From Eulemur rufifrons (Eukaryota > Chordata > Mammalia > Primates > Lemuridae), in NCBI RefSeq assembly GCF_041146395.1, contig NC_090997.1:40775501-40839500 (forward strand): DNA of 64,000 bases. Direction: 5' to 3'. A model generated the notes under the pieces. It was not told where the DNA came from. It saw nothing but the letters and a program-made list of their open reading frames with translations, and ran no database searches. Shown piece after piece: positions 50,164-61,524 of this stretch. The first letter of the stretch is position 1, and each line of letters starts with the position of its first letter. Both the position numbers and the translations under genes were made by a program.

Positions 50164-50655
50164 GAAATCTACAGAAGGGCAACCAGTGGACAAGAGACTA
50201 TACAGAATTGAGGGATTCTGTCACTCACTGTAGAAAATCACATGGAAACAAGTAGCATCAAAGTTTGAGAATTTGAGACCCTACCTATAAAAGCATATTT
50301 TGCCTGTACTTTGATCAACTTTAAGCAGAGAAGCAAGAGTATGGGAGCTGTAAAACAATCTGCAGAAATAAGAGAACCTGCTGAACAACCACAACTAGGA
50401 GAGGGAAGAAAAGAAGGAGACATAAAAACTTGTACACAGAATACTGGATACAGGTCAATATGCGACACAGAAATTCATCAGTAGATTCTGATAAACTAGT
50501 ATTGAGCAAAGAAAACCCACAATTCTTTTTCCTAGTAACTTGGCTAAGATAAAGAAATTCCTGGGATTTATGTCACATGTATAGCATGACAGTCAATTGG
50601 GAAATAGCCTATTTATCCTTGACGTGATGCCTGACTTGTTTAGTTTGCCTTTTAG
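50164..50655. other. No recognised feature
   Basis: Unassigned. The open frames on the minus strand (50238-50509) have no domain. Confidence 0.45.
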
Positions 50656-50932
50656 GTGCTGAAATAATTGCACATGTCTCAAATGACCAAAGGAATGAAA
50701 ACCAAAAGACCAGCCTGCATCCTACACAGTGAAGATGTGCCACATGGCAAGACACCAGCCTCCCAGGCCACACAAGCACTCGCGACCTATGACCATCAAT
50801 GACTATGTTGTCAACAACAAGCAGCCGAGCATGACCCCGTCCAGAGGAGTCCACAACATCTCCCCATTCTGCCTCCTTGTGCAGAGGCATTCATCTTTTC
50901 CCTACCTGATCAAACACGGAGGTTCCAGTTAA
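50656..50932 (+). other. GC-richer non-repeat block after a splice-acceptor-like site
   Basis: A polypyrimidine run and CAG-like acceptor ('tttgccttttag', AG at 50654-50655) precede 277 bases that are GC- and CpG-richer than the neighbourhood. The frame following the acceptor in one phase stays open for 25 codons and stops at 50730-50732. A second frame is open from 50699 to a stop at 50930-50932 (about 77 codons). I recognise no protein. It could be a terminal exon, a fragment of a processed pseudogene or chance. Confidence 0.2.
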
Positions 50933-51589
50933 AGTAGCTGGTATGGAGCCTGGATTTTATGGAAATATTTTCATTAGCCAAAACAAATACATTCATACAG
51001 TATTTTTTAAAGTACATTATTCTTTGTCTAGTTTGCATTTTGCTTATTTTGTCAGGCACAAGAAAAATGCTTTCTGGCCAAAAAGAGAAGTATTCAAAAA
51101 GAAAACATGGAAGAAAAAGAAACAGTTGCTAGAACATTTTATTCAGACCTCTTCCTGAAACTTTATCTGGCAAGCCATTTTAGAAAACATAACACATAAT
51201 CTGCTAAAAATTTAAGAAGTGACTGGGAATTTTTATTATCAATCCCAGTGTTCTGACCAAAATTTTCTCTTCTAGTTCTAACGGCCAAATTCTGCATTGA
51301 CATATGCTTTTCTTCCCACAGCCTCTCTGGATTTCATGGTGGATAAAGTTATTCCAAGATTTTAGAAATTGGATGACTTTTGGGTTCATAATGATTTTGT
51401 GAGAAATTGTGTTATTCTGTGAAGAGAGCAGTGAACTGAAATCTAATTTTTCCAGTGACTTTCTTTCTGGCCCAAACAATTAATTAAATTTTGTTGGCAC
51501 CATAAAAACATTTGTTTTATACCTGTATAAAAGTGTGGCAGAAAGGAAGGGGAAAAAAAGGTTGGCTTTGAAATTTGAAATTAAATCAG
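50933..51589. other. No recognised feature
   Basis: AT-rich, unassigned. The 91-codon minus-strand frame 51204-51479 has no recognisable domain. Confidence 0.45.
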
Positions 51590-51750
51590 GAATTGAATTC
51601 TAACTCTGCCTCTTACTAGCTGCCTGAATGCTATGTAACAACTCTGAAATCTAGTTTCTTTCTTTCCTTTCTTCCTTTCTTTCTTCCTTCCTCCTCAGAC
51701 AATGCCCAAAATGTAATAGGTCCTCCATAAGCATTAGTTTCTGTTTATGT
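51590..51750 (+). mobile_element. MIR SINE interrupted by a pyrimidine tract
   Basis: 'attctaactctgcctcttactagctgcctgaatg' is MIR 5'/core text. A pure pyrimidine run (51655-51696, TTTC/TTCC repeats) follows, then 'taggtcctccataagcattagtttctg' resembling the MIR 3' end. Confidence 0.7.
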
Positions 51751-51782
51751 ACTCCAGTTTGTTGATATGCAGAATATCTAAG

Positions 51783-51968
51783 TAGGGTTCTCATACTTTG
51801 GCATGCATCAGAATCACCTGGAAGGCTTGCAAAATAGATTCCTGAGCCCCACCCCCAGAAATTTTGATTCAGTAGGTCTGTGGGTAGGCCTGAGAATTTG
51901 TACTTCTAACAAATACCCAGAGGATGCCGATGCTGCTGGTACAAAGACACACTTTGAGGGTCATTGGT
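51783..51968 (+). mobile_element. MER5A hAT-Charlie MITE
   Basis: A nearly complete MER5: 'ggttctcatactttggcatgcatcagaatcacctgga', 'gccccacccccagaaattttgattcagtagg', 'cttctaacaaatacccagaggatgccgatgctgctgg' and the end 'cactttgagggtcattgg'. Confidence 0.92.
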
Positions 51969-52364
51969 CATTTTAACAGATGCAAAGAAATTTTATTACT
52001 TGAGCCAACTCCAGTTGATTGGTGTGTTCTTTTGGGAAAGATTCTGAGGCCATGTCAGGCCTGGAGGAGATTGTGTTTTTGGAATGCTGAGTATTTAATA
52101 TCTCTATCCTCTCTTTGAAAACTTTCTTCTCCTTTCTTACCCCTGGCCCATCTCTCAGTCAAAATGCTAAATTAAACCTCAAATTCCAGCAATCTCAAAT
52201 CAGATGGCTAGTTCTCACATACGATCAGGACAGTGAAGAATTGCTCCAGTCATTTCCTGGTACCAGACCTCCTTTCGACCTCAAAGGCACCTGCAGAATG
52301 TTCAGAAATCGATGCCCATACATGTTCATCAGCTACATAAAACCCAGGAAGTCCAGAAAAATAA
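51969..52364. other. No recognised feature
   Basis: The 94-codon open frame 52115-52399 has no recognisable domain, and its end overlaps a MIR. Confidence 0.45.
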
Positions 52365-52600
52365 ATAATAACAACAGTGTACTATGTGCAAGACCCTAAC
52401 GTGTTTATATGTGTGTGTGTATATATATATAAAACATGTATAACTTCATTTAATTCTCCCAACAATTCTATGAAATAGATATTATTATCCTCAGTCTATA
52501 AATGAAGAAGTGATGTTAGAGTTTTCTCAAGTAATTTTCAGAAGGTCATCTAGAAGGCATGCAAAATATTTAAGACCAAAGGTTGTGTTCTTAATCTCTA
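52365..52600 (-). mobile_element. MIR SINE with TG/TA microsatellite
   Basis: Reverse-complement MIR: 'acagtgtactatgtgcaagaccc', 'cttcatttaattctcccaacaattctatgaaatagatattattatcctcagtctataaatgaag'. A TG/TA dinucleotide stretch at 52405-52431 sits inside it. Confidence 0.82.
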
Positions 52601-52683
52601 CAGAAGCAGGAGGTAGAAACATTCGAACACTTTTCTGGTAACAACCAGGAAAAAAAAAAATGTCCTATAGGGCTTAGGATTTG

Positions 52684-52723
52684 TTGTGTGTGTTTGGGTG
52701 TGTTTGTGTGTGTGTGTGTGTGT
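52684..52723. repeat. (TG)n microsatellite, interrupted
   Basis: TG repeats with TTTG/GGTG interruptions. Confidence 0.95.
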
Positions 52724-52783
52724 TTTAGTGGCTGAGATTAATCATTCTCATATATCACATTCAAGTGAAATGTCAAAAACATA

Positions 52784-53151
52784 CAGTAGTCACCCTTTAT
52801 CCGCAGTTTCACTTTCCGAAGTTTCAGTTAACTGTGGTCAACCAAAGGTCTAAAAGTATGAAATGGAAAATTCCAGAAATAAACAATTCATAAGTTTCCA
52901 ATTGCACCTCATTCTGGGTAACATGGTGAAATCTCATGCTATCTTGCTTTGTCCTGTCCAGGATGTGAATCATCCCTTTTTCTAGCATATCCACAATGTA
53001 TATGCTACCTGACTGTTACTTACTCAGTAGCTGTCTTGGTTATCAGATCAAAAAAACATAGTTACTGTAGGTGTGAGTTTGGTACTATCCATGGTTTCAG
53101 GCATCCACTGGGGTCTTGGAACATATCCCCCGTGGATAAGGAGGACTACTC
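52784..53151 (+). mobile_element. MER2-type Tigger-derived MITE, complete
   Basis: A non-autonomous TcMar-Tigger element of 368 bp with inverted ends ('cagtagtcaccctttatcc' at the left; 'ggataaggaggactact' at the right), TA on both sides (52782-52783 and 53152-53153), and the MER2 internal words 'tgaaatggaaaattccagaaataaac' and 'ggtttcaggcatccactgggg'. The open frame 52949-53158 is inside the repeat. Confidence 0.93.
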
Positions 53152-53153
53152 TA

Positions 53154-54464
53154 TATAAATAAATTTCTGTGCAATTGTAGAGTCACTTCTCCTAAATATA
53201 AATCATACATACATGCTCTGGCTTAGTATTCTTCATTATTTTATTATCAAGTCTTCTTATTACAGAAGTACCTAATGTGAAAAGCAACATGTCTTAACTC
53301 AGGTCTTATGATTCTTTGTCATCCCAGGCTTTAAATTTAATGCATATCCAATGCTCTGCTATGCTTCCATATTAGATGTCTTTACTTTTTTACTTGGAAG
53401 GCACCAGGGTCATATTTTGTTGAACATGCTTCTGCATGTTCACTATCAAATTAATTTAATTTATGTATATCCATGCATGATTCACTTCTTATTTTTGAGA
53501 AAAAGCATATTTCAAAGTAGGTCAGTTCATTGGTAAATTACATGTGTGCTGCAATATAATTTAATATGACTGCTTAATAAAGAAAGGACTGCTATAAAAA
53601 TCATTCTCCCAAATCTCTGGAGAATTTAGGTTAGTGGTAAAAGCAAAAATTGTTCCCCCCAGGGTGCTGTTATGCTTATGAAATGGATAATCAAAACCAT
53701 TTTGAAATGTCATTCATTTCCTTTTATGTTTGCAAAATTTTTTTTAAATAACTTGTTTGTATTGATAGAAACTAATTTGGCACTTGTGAAAGGTGCTTTA
53801 AGGATAGTGCTATCAGTTGTTTTTAAGCTTTCTTATTCTCTCAGACAAGTCATATTGTCATGAGCACCATAGAGAGAAGTAGCCTGGTATTTGTTTTGCT
53901 TTGCACCTTACAGAGATTTCTTTGAGATCAAAGAGATTCCTGTGTGAGAAGGAGGTCCACAGAGTACAGGGTGAACAGGAGCTGATGCCAAACAGGCAGG
54001 GGAGTCTGATTGCGGAGACCAACTTCCAAGTCACCAAAAATATCATCAGCTGACTTAGGGAAACAGGAATTACAGGATTATAGAGTTTTGAAGCCCAATC
54101 GTACATTAGAGAAAACCTAGCCTGACATCTTTATTTCACAACTGATTATACTGAAGGAGGGAGATTATGCAAGACCACAAAGTCAATGGCAAAAAAAAAA
54201 AAAAAAAAAAAGTTTATTTAAATAATCACAGATTACCAGAAACCCTTTGAGTTCTGCTTCAAGCCAGAACAAAAACCAAGTGACACATTCACCAGGAAGC
54301 AGCCAACTGTAGGTAACTGTAGGTGGAGAAGAGCTTCCAGATGCTAAGCAGAGGAAGATGACTAAGAGTCAGGAATCTTTTGCAAAAAAATGGAAATGAG
54401 ATTCATTATCATACTTCTTTTATTTGTGTCTACAAGGATCTTAAAAAACAATTTGATAGAATGA
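53154..54464. other. No gene; A21 homopolymer at 54191-54211
   Basis: Mostly unassigned. The segment 54085-54180 has wording of an ancient SINE/LINE end ('tgacatctttatttcacaactgattatactgaagg'), too decayed to name. An A21 run follows at 54191-54211. Confidence 0.45.
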
Positions 54465-54725
54465 ATAAGGTCTAGTATTCAGTAGCACAATAAGGTAAAT
54501 TATAGTTAACAATAATTTATTGTATATTTTAAAATAACTAAAAGAGTGGAATCGGAATTTCCTAACACAAAGAAATGATAAATGATTGAGTTGATAGACA
54601 TCCCAATTACCTTGATTTGATCATTACATATTGCATGCCTTTATCAAAACATCACATGCACCCCATAAATGTATACATTATGTACCCATAACGATCACAA
54701 ATTTAAAATGAAAAAAAAATAAATT
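54465..54725 (+). mobile_element. L1 3' UTR end
   Basis: 'ctagtattcagtagcacaataaggtaaattatagttaacaataatttattgtatattttaaaat', 'ttgatttgatcattacatattgcatgc' and 'atcacatgcaccccataaatgtata' are the 3' UTR terminus of primate-age L1s, with an A-rich end. Confidence 0.92.
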
Positions 54726-55789
54726 ACAGAAACAGTCACTGAAAAAATATAAAAATTCCTTTTCTACCAGGATGTCTTTTGGTCTATTTAGGAATGACTT
54801 TGACCAAAATATGTCTGGTCTCCATGGTGACTTCCAGGGAGTCAGGTTCAGCAAGAGATCTATGAAAAGATGACTCGGTGTAAAAGAAGCATTAAGATAG
54901 GGTCTTTTATGAAAAGGCTTCGAGGACACAAAAGAGACATTCGCTGATTTTACACTTTGGCCCATGTTAGGATACCCAGGACTAACTGTGGTAGCATACC
55001 TAGTTTAACTACAATACTTATGAAGTTGAGACTATGATTCCAAAATAGATTTTATCCAAGCAAATCTACGATGGCAATTGGATATATAAATTAGGATAAA
55101 TATAGCAATATACCATAAAGTTAAAAGTTACACATACACACACACACACACACACACAGGCAAATAATGTCCCCAGAATTAACTCAAAATTCCACACAGA
55201 GAATCTTAAATTGCCATGTTTACCGGCAAAGTGGTAAGTATTTACCTTCTTTGCCAATTGGTGTAAGTACTTAAACAGTATAGGTACCTGTTTACTTATA
55301 GGGCTGGTGTTGATTCCCTTGTTACTATGGGAGATGGTTGAAGTTGATTTCATACTCTAACCAAAAGCCTCCATATCTCTACTCTTGGGAAGAGTGGATG
55401 GATTCTATCACTGAAAGCTTGGGTGTTCTCTGTGTGATCAGGCCCTGCCAGTGTGTGTGTTTGAATCATTTCTAACAATGTTACTAGTTACTCTAGGTAA
55501 CCAGGAGTTGTTTTCTTTCTCAGATATCATACGTGGTTTACATTGGCACACATACCAGAATTCAAGGGGAGGAAATGATAGTATAAAATTAGCAACTGAG
55601 TGCTTTGATATGTATCCTAAATGGACTAGTCACTGTTTCCTGGACATTCATGCTAATTCACACCTATGTTAACTGCACACTCATTCTAGATGCTTAGAAT
55701 ACACTTTCTTCTCTCGTTTTTTTTCCGACAATGCATTCCTGTTTACCCCTAGAGACTCAGTACTCTTTATCTTTCCTTTAGTATTAGAG
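54726..55789. other. No gene; (CA)n at 55131-55158
   Basis: Unassigned except for a CA microsatellite at 55131-55158. Open frames at 54678-54965 and 55066-55353 have no recognisable domain; the second crosses the CA repeat. Confidence 0.5.
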
Positions 55790-56340
55790 AAAACTATACG
55801 TAGAATATTAAAAATTACTTTTGTCATTTAACAATATGTTTTGGAGATTATACTATATTCTATCATTCTATATCAGCAAATATAGATGTATTTTTAATGC
55901 ACTACAAAGTTTTCCATTGGATCATGTAACATGATCTATTTAACCAGCCCTTTACTGAAGGATGTTTGTTGTGTCCATGGTGCAATTACGAAAAAGGCTG
56001 CAAAGATTGTGGTTTTGTGTGTGTTTATATATGTATGTCTTTGACCACATGAAAATATAGCTAGAAATTGCTGGGTTACAGAGCACATTTATTTAAATTT
56101 TGGTAATAATTTCCAAATTGCTCTATCAAGAGCTTGCAACAATAGAAACTGGATTTAAGAATTTTTTTTTGCCCACCCCAAAGCCAGTACCCCACTAGCA
56201 AATTTTATTTATCTTTGCCCATTTGATGAGTGAAAAATATTAATAGCATCTTATTCTTACTTTAGTTTGCATTTTTTTTAATATGAGTCAAGTTTAGCTT
56301 CATTTTATAAACTTTCTTATACGTTTTTATTCTTTTATTT
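55790..56340 (-). mobile_element. Old L1 fragment (ORF2 end and 3' UTR side)
   Basis: Reverse-complement L1 text: 'ttccattggatcatgtaacatgatctatttaaccagccctttactgaaggatgtttg', 'gctagaaattgctgggttacagagca', 'tttccaaattgctctatcaagag' and 'tctttgcccatttgatgagtgaaaaatat'. Strongly diverged, as in L1M families. Confidence 0.8.
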
Positions 56341-57971
56341 TGAAATTCTCTAAACCCATTTCTCAAAGTTAGTGTAGAGCTGGAGAGTGTTCATATTTTT
56401 TTTAGCAATAATCTGTAATCAGAATTTTTTTTATTTTATAATTTTCTCTTTCTGGCTTTCTCCCCCCACCCCGCATCTTTTATATTTATCCTTGTTAAAC
56501 CTCCTCTTGTTCATTTCAACCATTCCACCAGCCTGTTTTGTGATGCCCTCATTCATGGCATTAACCCCTCTCCTGGCTTTGTGCTTGCACCCTTCTTCAG
56601 CTGTCTTCACTGGAGTTTCTGTGCAGTGGCTAGAATCTGCCCGGTTCAGATTGTGTGGCCCTTAACTGAGACCCTGCCCATCCTGACACAGTATTCCACT
56701 CTGGTCTCTTAGTCCTGGACTTGCTAAAGACGCTGGGTTGCCCACCTCTGAGCTCTGAAATATGCTTAGGAGAAATCTCCTGCATAACAACTACAAATGG
56801 GGATGTTTCTGCAGTGTTTATGTGGGTATTGTTCACCCCCACCTCTCCCCGCTCATTGTGCCTTCTCATGGTTGTTTTTATCACCTGTATAATCAATCCT
56901 GATTAGTCCTAGCCTCACTACTGAGGGAAAGGGGATAGAAGAAAAGCTGAGGGAAACCGGCTCCTGATTTATTTGATAAAATCCACTGATCAAATGAACC
57001 AGGTTTGTTTTTCCACCAACTGATACTTGAATGTTATAGAGTCATCTGATTTACTAAGTACACTCACCAAAAAAAATTTTTCTTTTCTTTAAAGTGGTAA
57101 TTTATTAAAAATATAAAACTGAGCATCAATTGAATGAGCCTAGTTCAATGCTCTTTGTCCTTGTCTTCATTATTTGTTGTGGCCATCTTATTTTCATCTG
57201 CAGATAATTCAAATTTATTCTAATTCTTTAGCACATCCTTCCAAATCTTTTCCCTAAGTCTTTTTAATTGGGAGGTTCTATCTAGACATACCCAGAAAGC
57301 TATTTCCCAGGGCACAAGAGATGGCCAAGTCCTGTCAGAGGGCAAAAGTGTTGAGTAGGCAGGAAGGGATCTACTTCTTTAAAATCACAGCATGTCTAGA
57401 CTTATGCCCAAATACATCAGTTCATGATAAAGTAGTAAGTATGACTTTTGTGGAAAAATATATGGTAGAGAAAACAACACAGAAGCTTACATCCTTTGAA
57501 AATTGAACATTGCATAGGGTTCAGGAATTGTCTAGCCACAGGTTGTTTACATGTGGTCTGAGCACTTTCTTAATGTGATCCTGTACTTAAGTGTATATAG
57601 GTTCAGCCAGAAAAGAGAAAGATGAACATCAAAGTTGTTGCAATGCCAGAAGAAAATTGTAGGGTGTTTCCATGTTTGAGAGATCACTAGCTTTCACTAT
57701 TGGTTTAGGGCAATGAATTATCCATAAATAAAAGCCTTAGAGACCTCTGACCAAAAACATATACTTTGTTTACAAAAAGTACAAGTTCAATGAGTAGCCG
57801 CCTCTATCACAAAAGATCAAGTGTACTCAATTAGAAAAAAGAGTTAGGGGAACTAAAGGCACTGAAGTAGCTTTGGAAATACTCTGCCAACACATTCTAG
57901 AGTAATACTGACTTATTTCGGTAACAAAAAAATGAAAAAAATCTTTTAATAATGAATTTTACTTAGGAAGG
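56341..57971. other. Long stretch with no recognised feature
   Basis: No repeat or gene identified. The opposing open frames at 56387-56906 (61-92 codons) lie in a GC-richer, pyrimidine-rich patch and show no domain. Confidence 0.5.
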
Positions 57972-58512
57972 TCTGTAAATAAATGATGACTTTCATTTAT
58001 TAATTGCTTGCTCTGTGCAAGGCACTATTCTAAGAAGTTAACACATATCATCCTCACAAATAATCCCGCGCATTGGTCAGCACTGGGCCCACAAATCTGT
58101 GACAAATAAACCCAGAAATAACACAATTAATAACACAAAAGTTTGTTTCTGGCCCACAAAATTTCTTTTGACCCAATGTGGATCGGGTAAATTTCCAGGG
58201 TGGTCATCCTCAGACTTCATGTCACTCCAAAAGGGAACACAAAAGATTGCACAGCAGCTCTCAAAGTCTTTGGACTTGAAGTGACACATGTCACTTTTAT
58301 CCACAGCCCGTTGGCCAGAATTACTCATATATTGAGGTGTAACTGCCAGGAAGCAGCGAAATGTGAGGAAGGTACATGAATGTAATGTCTTTTCTATATT
58401 CTGTAGAGTAGATAGTATCTCCATTTTATAGATAAAGAAACTGAGGCATATCAATAAATCCTCAGCTAGGGCGAAGGAGATTTGGAATTCAAACCCTGAA
58501 CTCCAATCAGCT
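57972..58512 (-). mobile_element. MIR SINE, split by an unresolved old repeat
   Basis: The left part (57972-58078) reads 'catttattaattgcttgctctgtgcaaggcactattctaagaag'. The right part (58395-58512) resumes with 'gatagtatctccattttatagataaagaaactgaggca' and 'ggaattcaaaccc', the remainder of the same reverse-complement MIR. The intervening 58085-58393 is a separate element. Confidence 0.8.
58085..58393 (+). mobile_element. Old dispersed repeat inside MIR, family unresolved
   Basis: 'cacaaaagtttgtttctggcccac', 'cccaatgtggatcgggtaaatttccagggtgg' and 'cacttttatccacagcccgttggccagaatt' belong to the same unnamed family as 14880-15270. The 125-codon minus-strand open frame 58077-58454 spans both this repeat and the MIR and is therefore not a gene. 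Confidence 0.5.
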
Positions 58513-59904
58513 GCTCAAATATGGGAGCCGTCTTTGTTTTGCTAATAGTGGTAAGGGTGCCTCACCGTCTTTGCATCAGAAATAATCACATGGCTCAATT
58601 CACAAAAAGCCTTATTTCTGAACTCCTCCATTAAATTATAAATGAAAGAGTCCCATACTTGTTATCTTTGTAATCCCAAACACAGATATCATAGTAAATG
58701 CTGAATTAGTAAATATGTGTTGGTTGATTGGCTGAAATAATTTTCAGCTTTCTATGAATACTTTCCATTTGGGCGAGTTATTTGTAATTTCAAATTCCGA
58801 TAGTAGTGGGAGAGGTAAACTATCTTAAATAAAGGTAAAGACCTTTCAAAAAAAAAAAAGATTTATTTATTTTAATTTTTCTAAGTTTACTGGATGATTT
58901 TGAATTTGGATAAAGACAAAAAGCGTTTTAAAATTAAGGCTGACACATACCATAAAGCAGCAGGAAAAGAAACATTGCTACCAACCAATCAACATGATTT
59001 TATATGATTTGGCTATTGTGTTCTTTTTAACACATTATTATTTTCAGTTTCCAAGACACCTATAATTTTGCACAAGTTCTTATCAGATTTCTTTCTCTGT
59101 CTTTATATATTTTTTTATTTTCTATTCTTTTTTATAGTCTTCCATTCTATTATTTTACTTTTTCAAATTTCTTCAATGCTCTTCTGCTGTATTATTTTTA
59201 TCTTTTAAAATAATATTCAATCTAGTGTTAATACACTATTTTTATTGAATGTTCCTTTTTTCTAAGTTGTCCAGATGTTTTCACTTTACAGCTTTAACCG
59301 AACCTCTTTTTACGCCCCCCCCCCCCGCCCCGACATCCCTAAAGTATTCTTAGTACTAACATATACTTAAATGACACTTAAGTGGATTTATACGGTGGTG
59401 GCATCAAGTCTTTTTATAACCTCAGTCCCGATCTATGTTCATTTTCTTTATTTTTTCACAGTTTCCATAATAATGGGTTTTTTCTGGCCTTCCCTTTCTT
59501 CTTTCCTTTCAAAGAAATTATACATTTCCCCTAACTTCCCATTTTTAATTATGTAATGCCTTTAACAGCCTGTTTGTGATATGTCTTTACCACTGTTTCG
59601 ATGTGTTAATAAAAAAAGTTTCTTATTTCTTTTTCAATTATATCTGTTTATATAAATTATCTGTTGATATTTAAGCACCTGGAATAAAATGACCAGGTAA
59701 TAAAATCTGCTTAAGTATAAGTGGTTTGTTTTGTTGTTACTGTTGTTGTTATATTCAAGAGTAATTAAATTGAAGACATCAGTGATGTTATGATAAATTT
59801 CTTTTTATCCAATGAGTTACTTTCTTAAAAATTGTCAGGCTAATTACTGGGAACCTCAGCATTAGCAATAGAATTAATGGTTGTCATAAGAATAACTCTT
59901 TTTA
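58513..59904. other. No recognised gene; C-run at 59315-59331
   Basis: AT-rich with T-rich tracts (59080-59260). A run of 12 C, G and 4 C lies at 59315-59331. Nothing else identified. Confidence 0.45.
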
Positions 59905-60680
59905 GAAAATTTTAACAATTATTTATTGGGTGCCTACTAGACCCCAGGCATTATGTTGGGTACTGGAGTCATATTAGAGAAAAATGCAGACAAAATGCAA
60001 ACCCTCACAGAGCTTCCATTCTGGTCAGGAAGAAAGAAAATAAAGATAAAACCAATAAAAGTATAAAAGATTATGAGTCACGAGGTTATGTGATAAAAAA
60101 AAAAAAAAAAGAAAACTTGAGGCACCTGGACTCTCAATAGCAGAGTCAGGAAATAGTTCCCTGGGGCTGTCATATTTAAATTGCCATCTGTTAGACAAGA
60201 AAGTTCTTGAAGTGGGAACAGAGTAGGGTCTGCAAAGGCCCTGAGGGGAGAAGAACTCAGTGTGTTTGTACGGTAGAGAGGGTTGCTGAAGTGGCTGGTG
60301 AACAAGAGCAAGGGTAGAATTACAGGAAGTGTGAAATGTAGGCAGCGGGCAGGTCACACAAGACCTTGAGGTCTGAATTTTATTATGTTATTAATGGAAG
60401 GCCCTTGAAGGATTTTAAGCACTTACATTCTCATTAGTATGTATTTATTAAGTGCCTCCCACATACCAGCCACTATTTCAGACACTGGGGATATAGCAGT
60501 GAACAAACTAGACACAAATATCCGGTGGCAGGGAGATTTCATTCTAGTGTTTTAAAAGTATCCTAGGGATTGCTGGGTGGAGAAGGAATTGGGGCAGCCA
60601 AGAATATGAGAGCAGTAAGAAATTTATCACAGGAGTCTAGTAGAAATGAATGCAGGATGCCAGTTGAAAGACTCACCTAC
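59905..60680 (-). mobile_element. L2 3' region, with a second L2 end nested inside
   Basis: The L2 3' terminus at the low coordinate reads 'aacaattatttattgggtgcctactagacccc', then 'tgcaaaccctcacagagcttccattctgg', 'aaaggccctgagggg', 'gtaggcagcgggcaggtcac', 'ggaaggcccttgaaggattttaagcac'. At 60432-60547 another L2 3' end appears ('tatttattaagtgcctcccacataccagccact', 'ggggatatagcagtgaacaaac'), after which the first copy resumes with 'ttttaaaagtatcc'. This implies one L2 tail inserted into another. Confidence 0.78.
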
Positions 60681-60769
60681 CTCGGGGTGATTCTATGAAT
60701 AAGGTGATTTGAATACACATTCCCTGCTTTTTAGAAGCCAATCAGAACAAAATTGAACAACACAAAGGT

Positions 60770-61140
60770 ACAAAAAGATAAGCAACAAAGAATATACACT
60801 AATTGTATATAAATACAAATTTCAGATGGATTAAATATCTTAACATGGGAAAATAAAAACATAAAATAATACAGAGGAATGTTTCCCAATCCTACGGTAG
60901 AGAAAGCCTTTCTCAGGATAACATGAAACTCAGAAACAATAAAGGAAAAAGAACAAAAAGTTTGACTACATAAAAATAAAAAAAAAAAACTCTGAATAGC
61001 AAAAACACCATAAATGTAGTTTAAAAAACCAAGAAAAAACTGTATGTGGGGGGGAGTTGGTAACATACATACAAAAGGTTAATGGATAATACAAAAAGAA
61101 ATCAATACAAAACTTTTTTGAAGTCCATTTTAATCTTTCA
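60770..61140 (+). mobile_element. Old L1 fragment
   Basis: 'ttcagatggattaaatatcttaacatgggaaaataaaaacataaaa', 'gagaaagcctttctcaggataacatgaaactcagaaacaataaaggaaaa' is ORF2-side L1M text on the plus strand. Confidence 0.72.
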
Positions 61141-61189
61141 ATTAGCAGAACATATTCCATCTAACTTGAATGCTGACTACTGTGCTCGT

Positions 61190-61305
61190 TTGACAAAGTT
61201 TAACAAATATTTATTGACTGCCTAATGTGCTCCATGCTGAGGAAATCAATGTAAACATCACAGATGTGTACCATCTTCTCAGGTAGCTTACAGTTTAGGT
61301 TTGAT
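61190..61305 (-). mobile_element. L2 3' end fragment
   Basis: 'tttaacaaatatttattgactgcctaatgtgctccatgctgaggaaatcaatgtaaacatcac' and 'caggtagcttacagttta' form a reverse-complement L2 3' end. Confidence 0.75.
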
Positions 61306-61524
61306 TCTTACATGATAAAAGCATTTCATAATAATCATAGATGCCACAGGATCCTTTCTCTGCATCCCCAAAATGAATAAATAGCCCCAATATCTTTGTT
61401 TTTCTTTCCCTGTAGTCCTATAATTTTTTCCATTGTTCTTTGAAAATGATATAATTCTTACACTATGGAGTTCCAAAATGGGGTAATGGATATTTTTTGA
61501 AGTAATATTTTCTGTTTCCTATTT

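Noticed and set aside
58077..58454. 125-codon minus-strand open frame as a gene
   Set aside because: It spans an old dispersed repeat and half of a MIR; no domain.
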